Positions 1 through 4,800 of a stretch of DNA of 6,175 nucleotides are shown piece after piece. Below the pieces are notes generated by a model. It worked only from the letters and a program-made list of their open reading frames with translations. It had not been told where the DNA came from and searched no databases. The stretch lies in the NCBI RefSeq assembly GCF_000688655.1, contig NZ_JIBO01000006.1, positions 180,144 to 186,318 on the forward strand, in the 5' to 3' direction. Numbering within the stretch: the stretch's first letter is position 1; every line of letters starts with the position of its first letter. Source of the stretch: Lonsdalea quercina subsp. quercina. Lineage in GTDB: Bacteria; Pseudomonadota; Gammaproteobacteria; Enterobacterales; Enterobacteriaceae. The translations under genes were made by a program, and so were the position numbers.

Positions 1-95
1 CTGGCGCCGCACAGCTGATGAAAAATCGCGCTCGGATCGTCTCGGTATTCTGCCTTGGCGCGAAGTAATTCAATTTCTGGTTTTGTCTTTGGCAT
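1..95 (-). CDS. trpE: Anthranilate synthase component I, N-terminal fragment (partial at window edge)
   Basis: Only the first 31 codons lie in the window; the gene runs off the left edge. The minus-strand translation begins MPKTKPEIELLRAKAEYRDD and continues through FHQLCGA. The ELL...YRD(D/N)P.A.FHQLCG pattern is the conserved N-terminus of enterobacterial TrpE, which in E. coli reads LELLTCEGAYRDNPTALFHQLCG. TrpE binds chorismate and, with the TrpG/TrpD glutaminase, makes anthranilate, the first step of tryptophan synthesis; its N-terminal region carries the tryptophan feedback site (family knowledge). The ATG at 95 follows the attenuator by about 22 bases. Regulation by TrpR repression and by attenuation is supported by the leader described in the following entries. 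Identity is secure from context as well as from sequence. Confidence 0.95.
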   Translation of the reverse strand, partial: MPKTKPEIELLRAKAEYRDDPSAIFHQLCGA

Positions 96-117
96 GATGG
101 TCACTCTTTTTATCCAT

Positions 118-142
118 AAAAAAACCCGCTTTGAGCGGGCTT
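118..142 (-). terminator. trp attenuator (intrinsic terminator, leader regions 3:4)
   Basis: Read on the minus strand, a GC-rich stem CCCGCT / AGCGGG with a three-base loop (CAA) is followed directly by seven T residues. It lies between trpL and trpE, exactly where the E. coli trp attenuator lies, and has the same core sequence. The ascending arm (132-140 on the plus strand) can alternatively pair with bases 185-191, which overlap the trpL stop codon (TGAGGGC against GCC-CG-CTCA). This would be a candidate 2:3 antiterminator. A candidate 1:2 pairing is GGTGGCGC (201-208) with GCGC-AT-ACC (167-175). The terminator is certain; the alternative pairings are inferred by eye and were not folded. 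Confidence 0.93.
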
Positions 143-188
143 AAGGATGCTGCATATCAGATAATGGGTATGCGCGATCGATTCGCCC

Positions 189-242
189 TCAGAGGGATAA
201 GCGCCACCAACCTGCACTGTATTTTTTCGATTGCATCACCAT
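189..242 (-). CDS. trpL: trp operon leader peptide with tandem Trp codons
   Basis: A short minus-strand frame encodes MVMQSKKYSAGWWRLSL. The tandem TGG TGG codons (W12-W13, positions 204-209) sit in the same GWWR context as the E. coli leader peptide (KGWWRTS). Translation of this peptide senses charged tRNA-Trp: a ribosome stalled at the two Trp codons is expected to favour the antiterminator and let RNA polymerase read into trpE. Two in-frame ATG codons are possible, at 242 and 236. I chose 242 because the AGAGG motif lies seven bases upstream, whereas it would be 13 bases from the second ATG. The peptide is only three residues longer than the 14-residue E. coli leader and diverges outside the Trp motif. 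Confidence 0.9.
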   Translation of the reverse strand: MVMQSKKYSAGWWRLSL

Positions 243-270
243 TTGTCTGCCTCTATACCGTTACTGAACT

Positions 271-307
271 TGCGTACTAGTTAACTGGAGCGCTGTAGGT
301 AAGTCAA
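271..307 (-). promoter_or_regulatory. trp promoter with overlapping TrpR operator
   Basis: On the minus strand TTGACT (302-307) and TTAACT (279-284) are separated by exactly 17 bases, the same -10 hexamer and spacing as the E. coli trp promoter. The plus-strand bases 274-291, GTACTAGTTAACTGGAGC, match 15 of 18 positions of the ideal TrpR palindrome GTACTAGTTAACTAGTAC. One half-site is intact and the other is eroded. By homology the transcript should start at 271: it begins AAGTTCA, the same first seven bases as the E. coli trp mRNA. Repression by TrpR with tryptophan as corepressor is inferred from established knowledge of this site. Confidence 0.92.
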
Positions 308-444
308 CCCAAAAACAAAATTAATTGTAGTAAAGTGTGCGGATATGACGGCCATCGCCATGATTATCTTTCTTACCTTTTTATCGCTATTGATGGCATC
401 ATGCCGTCTGAACTTATCTTTGCCCGACGAGATGGATACCACGA

Positions 445-1329
445 GTGTCAGAAGAAACCTCCCTCCTTGCTTCATTCCCACTGTACGACCTGCACAGTCA
501 TACCCAAGCCTCCGACGGTGGATTAACGCCTGCCGAACTCGTGCGTCGCGCCGTAGCTATGCGGGTTGGCGTGTTGGCCATTACCGATCATGATACGACC
601 GCTGGCCTGCCGGAAGCGCGAGAGACCATCCGGAACGAGGCGCTGCCGCTGAGACTGGTGGCGGGCGTCGAGGTGTCCACGCTATGGGAAAATCATGAAA
701 TTCATATCGTCGGATTGGGTATCGATCCTCACCATCCCTCGATGGTGGCGCTGCTTGCCGAGCAGGCGGACTACCGTCAGCAACGTGCCGAGCAAATTGC
801 GGTCCGGCTGGAAAAAGCACAGGTCCCCGGTGCGTTGGAAGGCGCGACCCGTCTCGCGGCTGGCGGCGTGATCACGCGCGGGCATTTTGCCCGTTATCTG
901 GTCGAGCAGGGGAAGGCCACGGCGATCAATCAGGTGTTCAAGCGCTATCTGGCGAAGGGCAAAACCGGCTATGTGCCGCCGCAGTGGTGTACAATAAAAC
1001 AGGCCGTCAACGTCATTCACCAGTCCGGCGGTGTGGCGGTTATGGCGCATCCCGGCCGTTATCAGCTTAGCGCCAAGTGGCTAAAACGACTGCTGGCGCA
1101 CTTTGCCGAATGTCAGGGCGACGCGATGGAAGTCGCGCAGTGTCAGCAGGCGCCCGATGAGCGTACGCAGCTGGCGCGTTATGCGCAGGACTATCATTTG
1201 CTGGGCTCACAGGGATCGGACTTTCACTCTCCCTGCGCCTGGATAGAACTTGGACGCAAATTGTGGTTGCCTGGCGGAGTGGAACCGGTGTGGGAACATC
1301 CGGCACTGAAAGACGGGCTGACGGCGTGA
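445..1329 (+). CDS. rnm: RNase AM / PHP-domain phosphoesterase YciV (Rnm)
   Basis: The 294-residue product is close throughout to E. coli YciV, now called RNase AM. That enzyme trims 5' ends of rRNAs as a 5'-to-3' exonuclease and also acts on 3',5'-nucleotide bisphosphates (established knowledge). The PHP metal-binding motifs are all visible: DLHSHT with His17 and His19, ITDHDT with Asp48, His49 and Asp50, GVE with Glu76, HIVG with His87, AHPGRY with His202, and SDFH with Asp259 and His261. The start is GTG at 445 with only a weak upstream GGA; a stop codon at 409-411 blocks extension, no ATG occurs between it and 445, and the next methionine (Met39) would remove the first metal site. The length agrees with the family. 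It diverges from the trp operon and is probably cotranscribed with yciO. Confidence 0.95.
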   Translation: MSEETSLLASFPLYDLHSHTQASDGGLTPAELVRRAVAMRVGVLAITDHDTTAGLPEARETIRNEALPLRLVAGVEVSTLWENHEIHIVGLGIDPHHPSMVALLAEQADYRQQRAEQIAVRLEKAQVPGALEGATRLAAGGVITRGHFARYLVEQGKATAINQVFKRYLAKGKTGYVPPQWCTIKQAVNVIHQSGGVAVMAHPGRYQLSAKWLKRLLAHFAECQGDAMEVAQCQQAPDERTQLARYAQDYHLLGSQGSDFHSPCAWIELGRKLWLPGGVEPVWEHPALKDGLTA

Positions 1330-1340
1330 TTGTGAGCCGC

Positions 1341-1385
1341 ACGTGAAACGCCGGGCGCGGAGCGCCCTAGTGGCGGACTTCACGT
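1341..1385 (+). repeat. Long stem-loop between yciV and yciO
   Basis: A composite inverted repeat fills most of the gap between the two genes. ACGTGAA (1341-1347) pairs with TTCACGT (1379-1385), CGCC (1349-1352) with GGCG (1372-1375), and GGGCGC (1353-1358) with GCGCCC (1362-1367) around a GGA loop. About 17 base pairs can form, with small bulges. Only four T residues follow (1385-1388), so it is a weak intrinsic terminator at best. It may protect the yciV message end, reduce readthrough into yciO, or be a small repetitive extragenic palindrome. The pairing is directly visible; the role is inferred. Confidence 0.75.
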
Positions 1386-1406
1386 TTTGAAGAGATGAGG
1401 TGGTAC

Positions 1407-2027
1407 ATGAGTCAATTTTTTTATATTCATCCCCAAAATCCGCAGACGCGGTTGATCGCACAGACGGTCGACGTCTTGCGCAAGGGCGGTGTCATCGTTT
1501 ATCCGACTGACTCCGGCTATGCGTTGGGCTGTCAGTTGGAGGACAAATCGGCGATGGAGCGCATTTGCCGCATTCGTCATCTGGACAGCAGTCACCACTT
1601 TACGTTGATGTGCCGCGATTTGTCGGAGCTGTCCACTTACGCACACGTGGACAATGCGGCGTTTCGGCTCATCAAGAACAACACGCCGGGTAACTACACG
1701 TTTATTTTGAAGGGTACGAAAGAAGTTCCGCGCCGCCTGATGAATGAGAAACGTAAGACCCTTGGCCTGCGCGTACCGGCAAACCCGATTGCGCTGGATC
1801 TGCTGGCGGCGATGAACGAGCCGCTGATGTCCACCACGTTGATGTTGCCGGGCAACGACTTCGCCGAGTCCGATCCGGAAGAGATCCAAGAGCATCTCGG
1901 CAAGCAGGTCGACCTGATTATTCACGGCGGCTTCATCGGGCAACAGCCCACGACGGTTATCGATCTCACCGGCGATGCGCCGGAGGTGATTCGTGAAGGC
2001 ACCGGCGACATTACCCCGTTTCTTTAA
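1407..2027 (+). CDS. yciO: YrdC/Sua5-family protein YciO
   Basis: The 206-residue product is collinear with E. coli YciO, which has the same length. It belongs to the Sua5/YrdC/TsaC fold, whose best-known members make threonylcarbamoyl-AMP for tRNA t6A; YciO itself is a paralogue of less certain role. Visible motifs are YPTDSGYALGC (32-42), the basic KRKTLGLRVP stretch (115-124) and STTLMLPG (142-149). The last replaces the STSAN-type motif of true TsaC, including loss of its Asn, as in E. coli YciO. I chose ATG 1407 rather than the in-frame ATG 1395. It yields MSQFFYIHP, the conserved N-terminus, and has GATGAGG just upstream. It likely shares a transcript with yciV across the intervening stem-loop. 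Confidence 0.95.
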   Translation: MSQFFYIHPQNPQTRLIAQTVDVLRKGGVIVYPTDSGYALGCQLEDKSAMERICRIRHLDSSHHFTLMCRDLSELSTYAHVDNAAFRLIKNNTPGNYTFILKGTKEVPRRLMNEKRKTLGLRVPANPIALDLLAAMNEPLMSTTLMLPGNDFAESDPEEIQEHLGKQVDLIIHGGFIGQQPTTVIDLTGDAPEVIREGTGDITPFL

Positions 2028-2130
2028 CGCGTTCCACATCGGCAACATTCAGCATACATTCGGCGCGAATGCGGTTATAAGCGCGCCGCAAATTTTCTTG
2101 CGCGGGCGTATGACGCCGGTGTCTGTGAAT
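2011..2130 (-). pseudogene. Possible 3' remnant of an unidentified minus-strand gene
   Basis: Immediately after yciO about 100 bases keep the GC-rich backbone composition before the sequence turns AT-rich near 2130. On the minus strand this stretch stays open to a TAA whose last base is 2011. It encodes a tail with AYNRIRAECMLNVADVERVK and typical enterobacterial codons (CGC, CTG, GCC, GTG). It overlaps the yciO 3' end by 17 bases. No ATG start precedes it except the internal one in ECML; farther upstream the frame passes into AT-rich DNA with only TTG codons. It could be the truncated end of a former gene cut by the AT-rich insertion, or mere intergenic sequence. I do not recognise the peptide. 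Confidence 0.2.
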
Positions 2131-2132
2131 CA

Positions 2133-2151
2133 AATAATAATTATCATTTTC
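2133..2151. promoter_or_regulatory. Candidate Fur box
   Basis: The 19-base site AATAATAATTATCATTTTC matches 16 of 19 positions of the Fur consensus GATAATGATTATCATTATC. Fur represses iron-acquisition genes when iron is plentiful. The match is good, but the surroundings are AT-rich, which raises the chance rate. No iron gene is visible on either side: rightward the next gene starts at 2466, and leftward there is only the possible gene remnant converging on yciO. It may be a relic of a lost iron-regulated promoter or fortuitous. Confidence 0.45.
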
Positions 2152-2359
2152 ACTAATAACATCAATAAATCGAATATTTTGGATTTGTTGTGCTTGCCAG
2201 CTTATGTGACCGTGCAATACTTGATTGGTCTTTCACCAAATAATATAGAATTGGATCGGATTGTAAGAATGTCAATTATTTGCGTCTTCCTTAGGGTTAC
2301 AATAACTAGATCAAAGTAATTCTGGTTAAGTTACATCTTAATTTACAATGATGATCTTT
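2152..2359. other. AT-rich spacer without recognisable gene
   Basis: No frame of convincing length or codon use crosses this stretch. The only structure I see is a small hairpin, TTGGT (2225-2229) with ACCAA (2235-2239), followed by AT-rich sequence without a T run, and one arm of a spaced inverted repeat, CATCTTA (2334-2340), whose partner TAAGATG (2374-2380) overlaps the predicted promoter of the next gene. The composition differs sharply from yciO and rluB and agrees with the gene that follows. Confidence 0.6.
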
Positions 2360-2387
2360 TTTAGAAGTTACTCTAAGATGGTATGCT
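2360..2387 (+). promoter_or_regulatory. Candidate extended -10 promoter for the orphan secreted-protein gene
   Basis: TGGTATGCT (2379-2387) gives an extended -10 element (TG-N-TATGCT). TTTAGA (2360-2365) lies 16 bases upstream as a weak -35. Initiation near 2394 would give a leader of about 70 bases before the TTG start at 2466. A spaced inverted repeat (2334-2340 with 2374-2380) overlaps this promoter and could be an operator. The site is predicted from consensus only. Confidence 0.4.
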
Positions 2388-2465
2388 ATTGGAATTGGTA
2401 TTAGGCCTTGAGTGGATAAAGCACTGCCAGTTTAATATTTTTATTTTTCATAAGTGAGGGCAAGT

Positions 2466-3242
2466 TTGAAAAAAACTCTAGTAACAATTTTAGGGCTTTG
2501 TATTTATAGTGGCCTGTTTTATCACCCAGCATTTGGACAAAGCAGCTCAATTCCAGGAAAAGATGTACAGCTTAGAAAAGAGGATATTATAGGTTATATC
2601 AAATGGTTAATATTTTCTGGGTGCGAACAAGCATTATCAGGCTATCCAGCTGAGGACTTGATTGATAATGCGACGGAGGGGATGAAAAGAGATGTTAAAA
2701 ACGACGCTTACGCTGAGGTTCATGATTATATTACTTTGGGATGGAGAATAGGCGGTTGGCTAAACGAAAATAATTGGGAAACAACGAGTGGGGTTAAAGT
2801 ATCAAACTGTGAAGGATTAGCAAGCAACCTCATAAATAACAAGGATAAGAATGATGCTGCTAATTATGAATCGAGTATTGAAAGTTTTATTTCCTTTCCT
2901 TCACAAACAGCGATAGCATTAAAGAATGTTTCTGTTTATCAAACCACGGCAAAATCGTTAGCAGAAATGTATAATAAAAATGAGATTTTGTTAGATGATA
3001 AGATCAGAAAACGAAAAGTTGAGATAACAGGTGTAATTCAAAATATTCGAAAAAATTCTAAAGGTAATGTTGTTATTGAGCTGCGAAGCGGAAATGAATT
3101 TATGCCTGTACGTCTTAGCATGGATGTTGGCGAAAGAAGAAAATCATCAAAATTAAATAAAGGACAGAAAACAATTATCACATGCGACAAAGTAATGTTT
3201 TTTGCGGGTTCTCCTTCAGGGGATAAGTGTACGATTGATTAG
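2466..3242 (+). CDS. Unrecognised secreted protein with C-terminal OB-fold-like (tRNA_anti-like) domain
   Basis: I do not recognise the full-length protein (258 residues). It opens with a clear Sec signal peptide: MKK, a hydrophobic core at about residues 5-19, and a likely cleavage after Ala-Phe-Gly24, so a periplasmic product is predicted; the lipobox cysteine of a lipoprotein is missing. Residues about 36-145 are a mainly helical region with Cys53 and Cys115 and no domain I can name. Residues about 162-257 resemble the tRNA_anti-like OB-fold family of exported proteins: LAEMYNKNEILLDD, then RKVEITGVIQNI, VVIELRSG, LNKGQKTIITC and a final KCTI. Cys240 and Cys255 could form a disulfide. TTG 2466 is preferred over GTG 2454 because the latter lies within GTGAGGG, the ribosome-binding site. 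Arginine codons are 6 AGA, 3 CGA and 1 CGT, unlike the CGC/CGT-rich neighbours, which suggests foreign origin. It stands alone between a candidate promoter and terminator. Function is unknown. Confidence 0.8.
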   Translation: MKKTLVTILGLCIYSGLFYHPAFGQSSSIPGKDVQLRKEDIIGYIKWLIFSGCEQALSGYPAEDLIDNATEGMKRDVKNDAYAEVHDYITLGWRIGGWLNENNWETTSGVKVSNCEGLASNLINNKDKNDAANYESSIESFISFPSQTAIALKNVSVYQTTAKSLAEMYNKNEILLDDKIRKRKVEITGVIQNIRKNSKGNVVIELRSGNEFMPVRLSMDVGERRKSSKLNKGQKTIITCDKVMFFAGSPSGDKCTID

Positions 3243-3248
3243 TTATCT

Positions 3249-3274
3249 GATACCAGTAGTGTCAGGTATCTTTT
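3249..3274 (+). terminator. Probable intrinsic terminator of the orphan gene
   Basis: GATACC (3249-3254) pairs perfectly with GGTATC (3265-3270) around a ten-base loop, and TTTT follows directly. It begins six bases after the stop codon. The stem is only moderately stable and the T run short, so termination may be partial. Placement supports the gene being a single-gene transcription unit. Confidence 0.55.
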
Positions 3275-3319
3275 CCAAACCTTAGGATACTTATGAACGT
3301 ACTCAAGGGAAAAAGAACC

Positions 3320-3388
3320 GAGCCAGTTTAAAGCTTCACTCGTGTAAAATTTGACTCTTTAGACTAAAATAAGTGAAATCGCTGGCTC
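3320..3388. repeat. Nested inverted repeat A
   Basis: Outer arms GAGCCAG (3320-3326) and CTGGCTC (3382-3388) are perfect complements. Inside them TTCACT (3335-3340) and AGTGAA (3372-3377) pair, and the apical part holds TTTA-GAC-TAAA (3358-3368). The three nested stems share one centre and could fold as one long imperfect hairpin of 69 bases. No T run follows. It could be a structured RNA, the end of a decayed element, or a protein-binding site. Confidence 0.55.
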
Positions 3389-3427
3389 AAACTAAAACTC
3401 ACAGCATTTACTTAATTTAAATGGCTG

Positions 3428-3508
3428 CAGAGCTTCATAACAGGCGACTAAGTAGTCAGTTAAGGTGATGCTGATAAAAATCTTCTTTTATGGAATTTTG
3501 AAGCTCTG
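3428..3508. repeat. Spaced inverted repeat B
   Basis: CAGAGCTTCA (3428-3437) and TGAAGCTCTG (3499-3508) are perfect ten-base complements enclosing 61 bases. Within lie a small hairpin, GACT-AAGT-AGTC (3446-3457), and the complementary tracts ATAAAA and TTTTAT. The arm core AGCTTCA also occurs as a direct copy at 3332-3338 inside repeat A. The geometry fits either a small non-autonomous element or a structured transcript; no target-site duplication flanks it. Confidence 0.5.
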
Positions 3509-3630
3509 TGCACGACCAGCAGCATACAAATTTGTGAGTATTCAAAGATCCGTTTTGTAGCACAGCTATTAATCTAAAAACTCAGTTTATAACTATATAC
3601 GCTTGTTTATAGCTTATCGTACGCAGTTCG

Positions 3631-3673
3631 ACACGAATAAAACTAGGAGAATCATTTATCCTGAAGTTCGTGT
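3631..3673. repeat. Nested inverted repeat C
   Basis: ACACGAA (3631-3637) pairs with TTCGTGT (3667-3673). Inside, AGGA-G-AA (3645-3651) pairs with TT-A-TCCT (3656-3662) apart from one mismatch, around a TCAT loop. The two stems are separated by an asymmetric internal loop. It lies about 160-200 bases upstream of the rluB start codon. Role unknown. Confidence 0.45.
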
Positions 3674-3683
3674 AGTATGTCGG

Positions 3684-3768
3684 CCCACAAATCATTGTGT
3701 ATGGCACGTTGTTTACGCGATGCATATGGTGGAACAGTTACATATCAGTGAGTTGGCCTTTTTGTGGG
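3684..3768. repeat. Spaced inverted repeat D upstream of rluB
   Basis: CCCACAAA (3684-3691) and TTTGTGGG (3761-3768) are perfect eight-base complements, extendable by two G-T pairs on the outside. The right arm ends 22 bases before the rluB -10 element, so the repeat could influence rluB transcription if it is a protein site. At this spacing a chance match is possible. Confidence 0.4.
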
Positions 3769-3795
3769 TTAATTCATTGTTTTTGAAAGTATACT
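3768..3795 (+). promoter_or_regulatory. Candidate rluB promoter (-10 TATACT)
   Basis: TATACT (3790-3795) is a five-of-six match to the -10 consensus, 35 bases before the rluB start. The -35 region is poor: GTTAAT lies 16 bases upstream. Transcription from here would give a leader of about 30 bases containing a small hairpin, CGCC (3799-3802) with GGCG (3809-3812). Because yciO is separated from rluB by the AT-rich stretch, rluB needs its own promoter, which favours this site. Confidence 0.45.
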
Positions 3796-3830
3796 AGACG
3801 CCTGTGAAGGCGACACTCAGAGGTTGCTCA

Positions 3831-4712
3831 ATGAGCGAAAAGCTACAAAAAGTACTGGCGCGTGCAGGACATGGTTCACGCCGGGAAATCGAAACAATGA
3901 TTCAGGCAGGGCGCATTAGCGTCGATGGTAAAATCGCCACGCTCGGCGATCGCGTCGAAGTGACCCAAGCGACCAAAGTGCGCATCGACGGTCACGTGGT
4001 GACGGTGCGCGATACCGAAGACACGGTATGCCGGGTCTTGATGTACTACAAACCGGAAGGCGAACTGTGTACGCGCAGCGATCCTGACGGTCGTCCGACG
4101 GTGTTTGACCGCCTGCCTAAAATGCAGGGAGCCCGCTGGGTCGCGGTCGGTCGACTGGATGTTAACACCTCCGGTCTGCTGCTGTTCACCACCGACGGCG
4201 AGTTAGCAAACCGTTTGATGCACCCTAGCCGTGAAGTCGAACGTGAATATGCCGTTCGTGTCTTCGGCTCGGTTGACGACGACAAAATTAAACAGCTGAG
4301 CAAAGGCGTACAGCTGGATGACGGCCCCGCGTCGTTCCGCACTATCCGCTATCAGGGCGGTGAAGGCATGAACCAGTGGTATAACGTGACGCTGACAGAG
4401 GGGCGTAACCGCGAAGTGCGTCGCCTGTGGGAAGCCGTCGGGGTTCAGGTTAGCCGCTTGATCCGCGTACGTTACGGCGACATCCAACTGCCGAAGAGCC
4501 TGCCGCGTGGCGGCTGGTCTGAAATGAAGTTGGAAGACGTCAACTATCTGCGTGAACTGGTCCAGTTGCCGCCCGAAACGGTGAGCAAACTGCCGGTTGA
4601 ACGTGAACGTCGTCGGATGAAAGCTCATCAGATCCGCCGTGCGGTGAAACGTCACAGCCAGGTAAGCGCTGCGCCAAGCCGCCGTAATCCGCCTTCCAAG
4701 CGTAACGGATGA
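3831..4712 (+). CDS. rluB: 23S rRNA pseudouridine synthase B
   Basis: The 293-residue product matches E. coli RluB along its whole length. RluB isomerises a single uridine (U2605 in E. coli numbering) of 23S rRNA to pseudouridine during large-subunit assembly. An N-terminal S4-like RNA-binding domain opens with [21 protein letters not shown] (residues 1-21). The RsuA-family catalytic domain carries [14 protein letters not shown] with catalytic Asp110, followed by [12 protein letters not shown] and [16 protein letters not shown]. The C-terminus is a basic tail rich in Arg and Lys. I chose ATG 3831 over the in-frame GTG at 3804: it gives the conserved N-terminus and AGAGG lies seven bases upstream. 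Codon use returns to CGC/CGT-type, as in yciO. Confidence 0.97.
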   Translation: MSEKLQKVLARAGHGSRREIETMIQAGRISVDGKIATLGDRVEVTQATKVRIDGHVVTVRDTEDTVCRVLMYYKPEGELCTRSDPDGRPTVFDRLPKMQGARWVAVGRLDVNTSGLLLFTTDGELANRLMHPSREVEREYAVRVFGSVDDDKIKQLSKGVQLDDGPASFRTIRYQGGEGMNQWYNVTLTEGRNREVRRLWEAVGVQVSRLIRVRYGDIQLPKSLPRGGWSEMKLEDVNYLRELVQLPPETVSKLPVERERRRMKAHQIRRAVKRHSQVSAAPSRRNPPSKRNG

Positions 4713-4718
4713 TTTACC

Positions 4719-4758
4719 ACGGGATACCCAATGCAATACGGTATCCCGTTTGATTTTT
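4719..4758 (+). terminator. rluB intrinsic terminator
   Basis: A perfect ten-base stem, ACGGGATACC (4719-4728) with GGTATCCCGT (4740-4749), encloses an 11-base loop and is followed by TTGATTTTT. It begins seven bases after the rluB stop codon. On the minus strand no T run follows the stem, so it mainly ends rluB transcription, though the hairpin may also stabilise or end the convergent yciK message. Confidence 0.88.
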
Positions 4759-4776
4759 CTGGAACGTCTTTCTTAT

Positions 4777-4800
4777 CAATACCGTCTCCTCCTGCCTGCG
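4777..4800 (-). other. Orphan ribosome-binding motif downstream of yciK (likely btuR deletion scar)
   Basis: Directly after the yciK stop, the minus strand carries an ideal AGGAGG (4788-4793) but no ATG at proper distance. A TTG at 4779 would open only 21 codons running through the terminator. In E. coli btuR (cobA) starts right after yciK on this strand. The motif is plausibly the leftover translation signal of a deleted btuR. The motif and absence are seen; the deletion history is inferred. Confidence 0.4.

Larger units (their letters stand above)
3275..3789. other. AT-rich non-coding stretch with several inverted repeats
   Basis: About 500 bases without a credible gene on either strand. 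The longest plus-strand frame (3603-3797, 64 codons) has no ribosome-binding site, no recognisable motif, and ends inside the rluB promoter, so I do not call it. The stretch contains four spaced or nested inverted repeats, listed separately. Direct inspection finds no transposase fragment, tRNA or yciQ remnant. Confidence 0.6.

Noticed and set aside
345..593. Plus-strand frame with a hydrophobic, signal-like beginning (MTAIAMIIFLTFLSLLM) upstream of yciV
   Set aside because: It runs about 150 bases into yciV in another frame, has no good ribosome-binding site, and its later part has no protein-like features. The hydrophobic start probably reflects T-rich promoter DNA.
3294..3332. Twelve-codon frame after the orphan gene's terminator with an upstream AGGA
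   Set aside because: Too short, no recognisable peptide, and it runs into inverted repeat A; indistinguishable from chance.
3465..3474. GGTGATGCTG identical to the first ten bases of the IS1 left end
   Set aside because: The match stops after ten bases, there is no IS1 right end and no InsA/InsB coding remnant, so it is most likely chance.
3275..3790. Integron attC sites, CRISPR or retron msr-msd as explanation for the repeats
   Set aside because: No conserved attC core motifs, no regularly spaced direct repeats, and no reverse transcriptase, integrase or cas gene in the window.
2028..3790. Degraded yciQ between yciO and rluB
   Set aside because: No frame shows the long membrane-protein sequence expected, and the composition is foreign to the backbone. 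yciQ is simply absent here.
3603..3797. 64-codon plus-strand frame before rluB
   Set aside because: No ribosome-binding site, no motif, it crosses two inverted repeats and ends inside the rluB -10 element; the base composition is that of non-coding AT-rich DNA.
1993..3811. Eight-base direct repeat GTGAAGGC at 1993-2000 and 3804-3811, flanking the AT-rich stretch
   Set aside because: One copy lies inside yciO coding sequence and the other in the rluB leader, neither at the composition boundary. Eight bases over this distance is not convincing as an attachment or target duplication.
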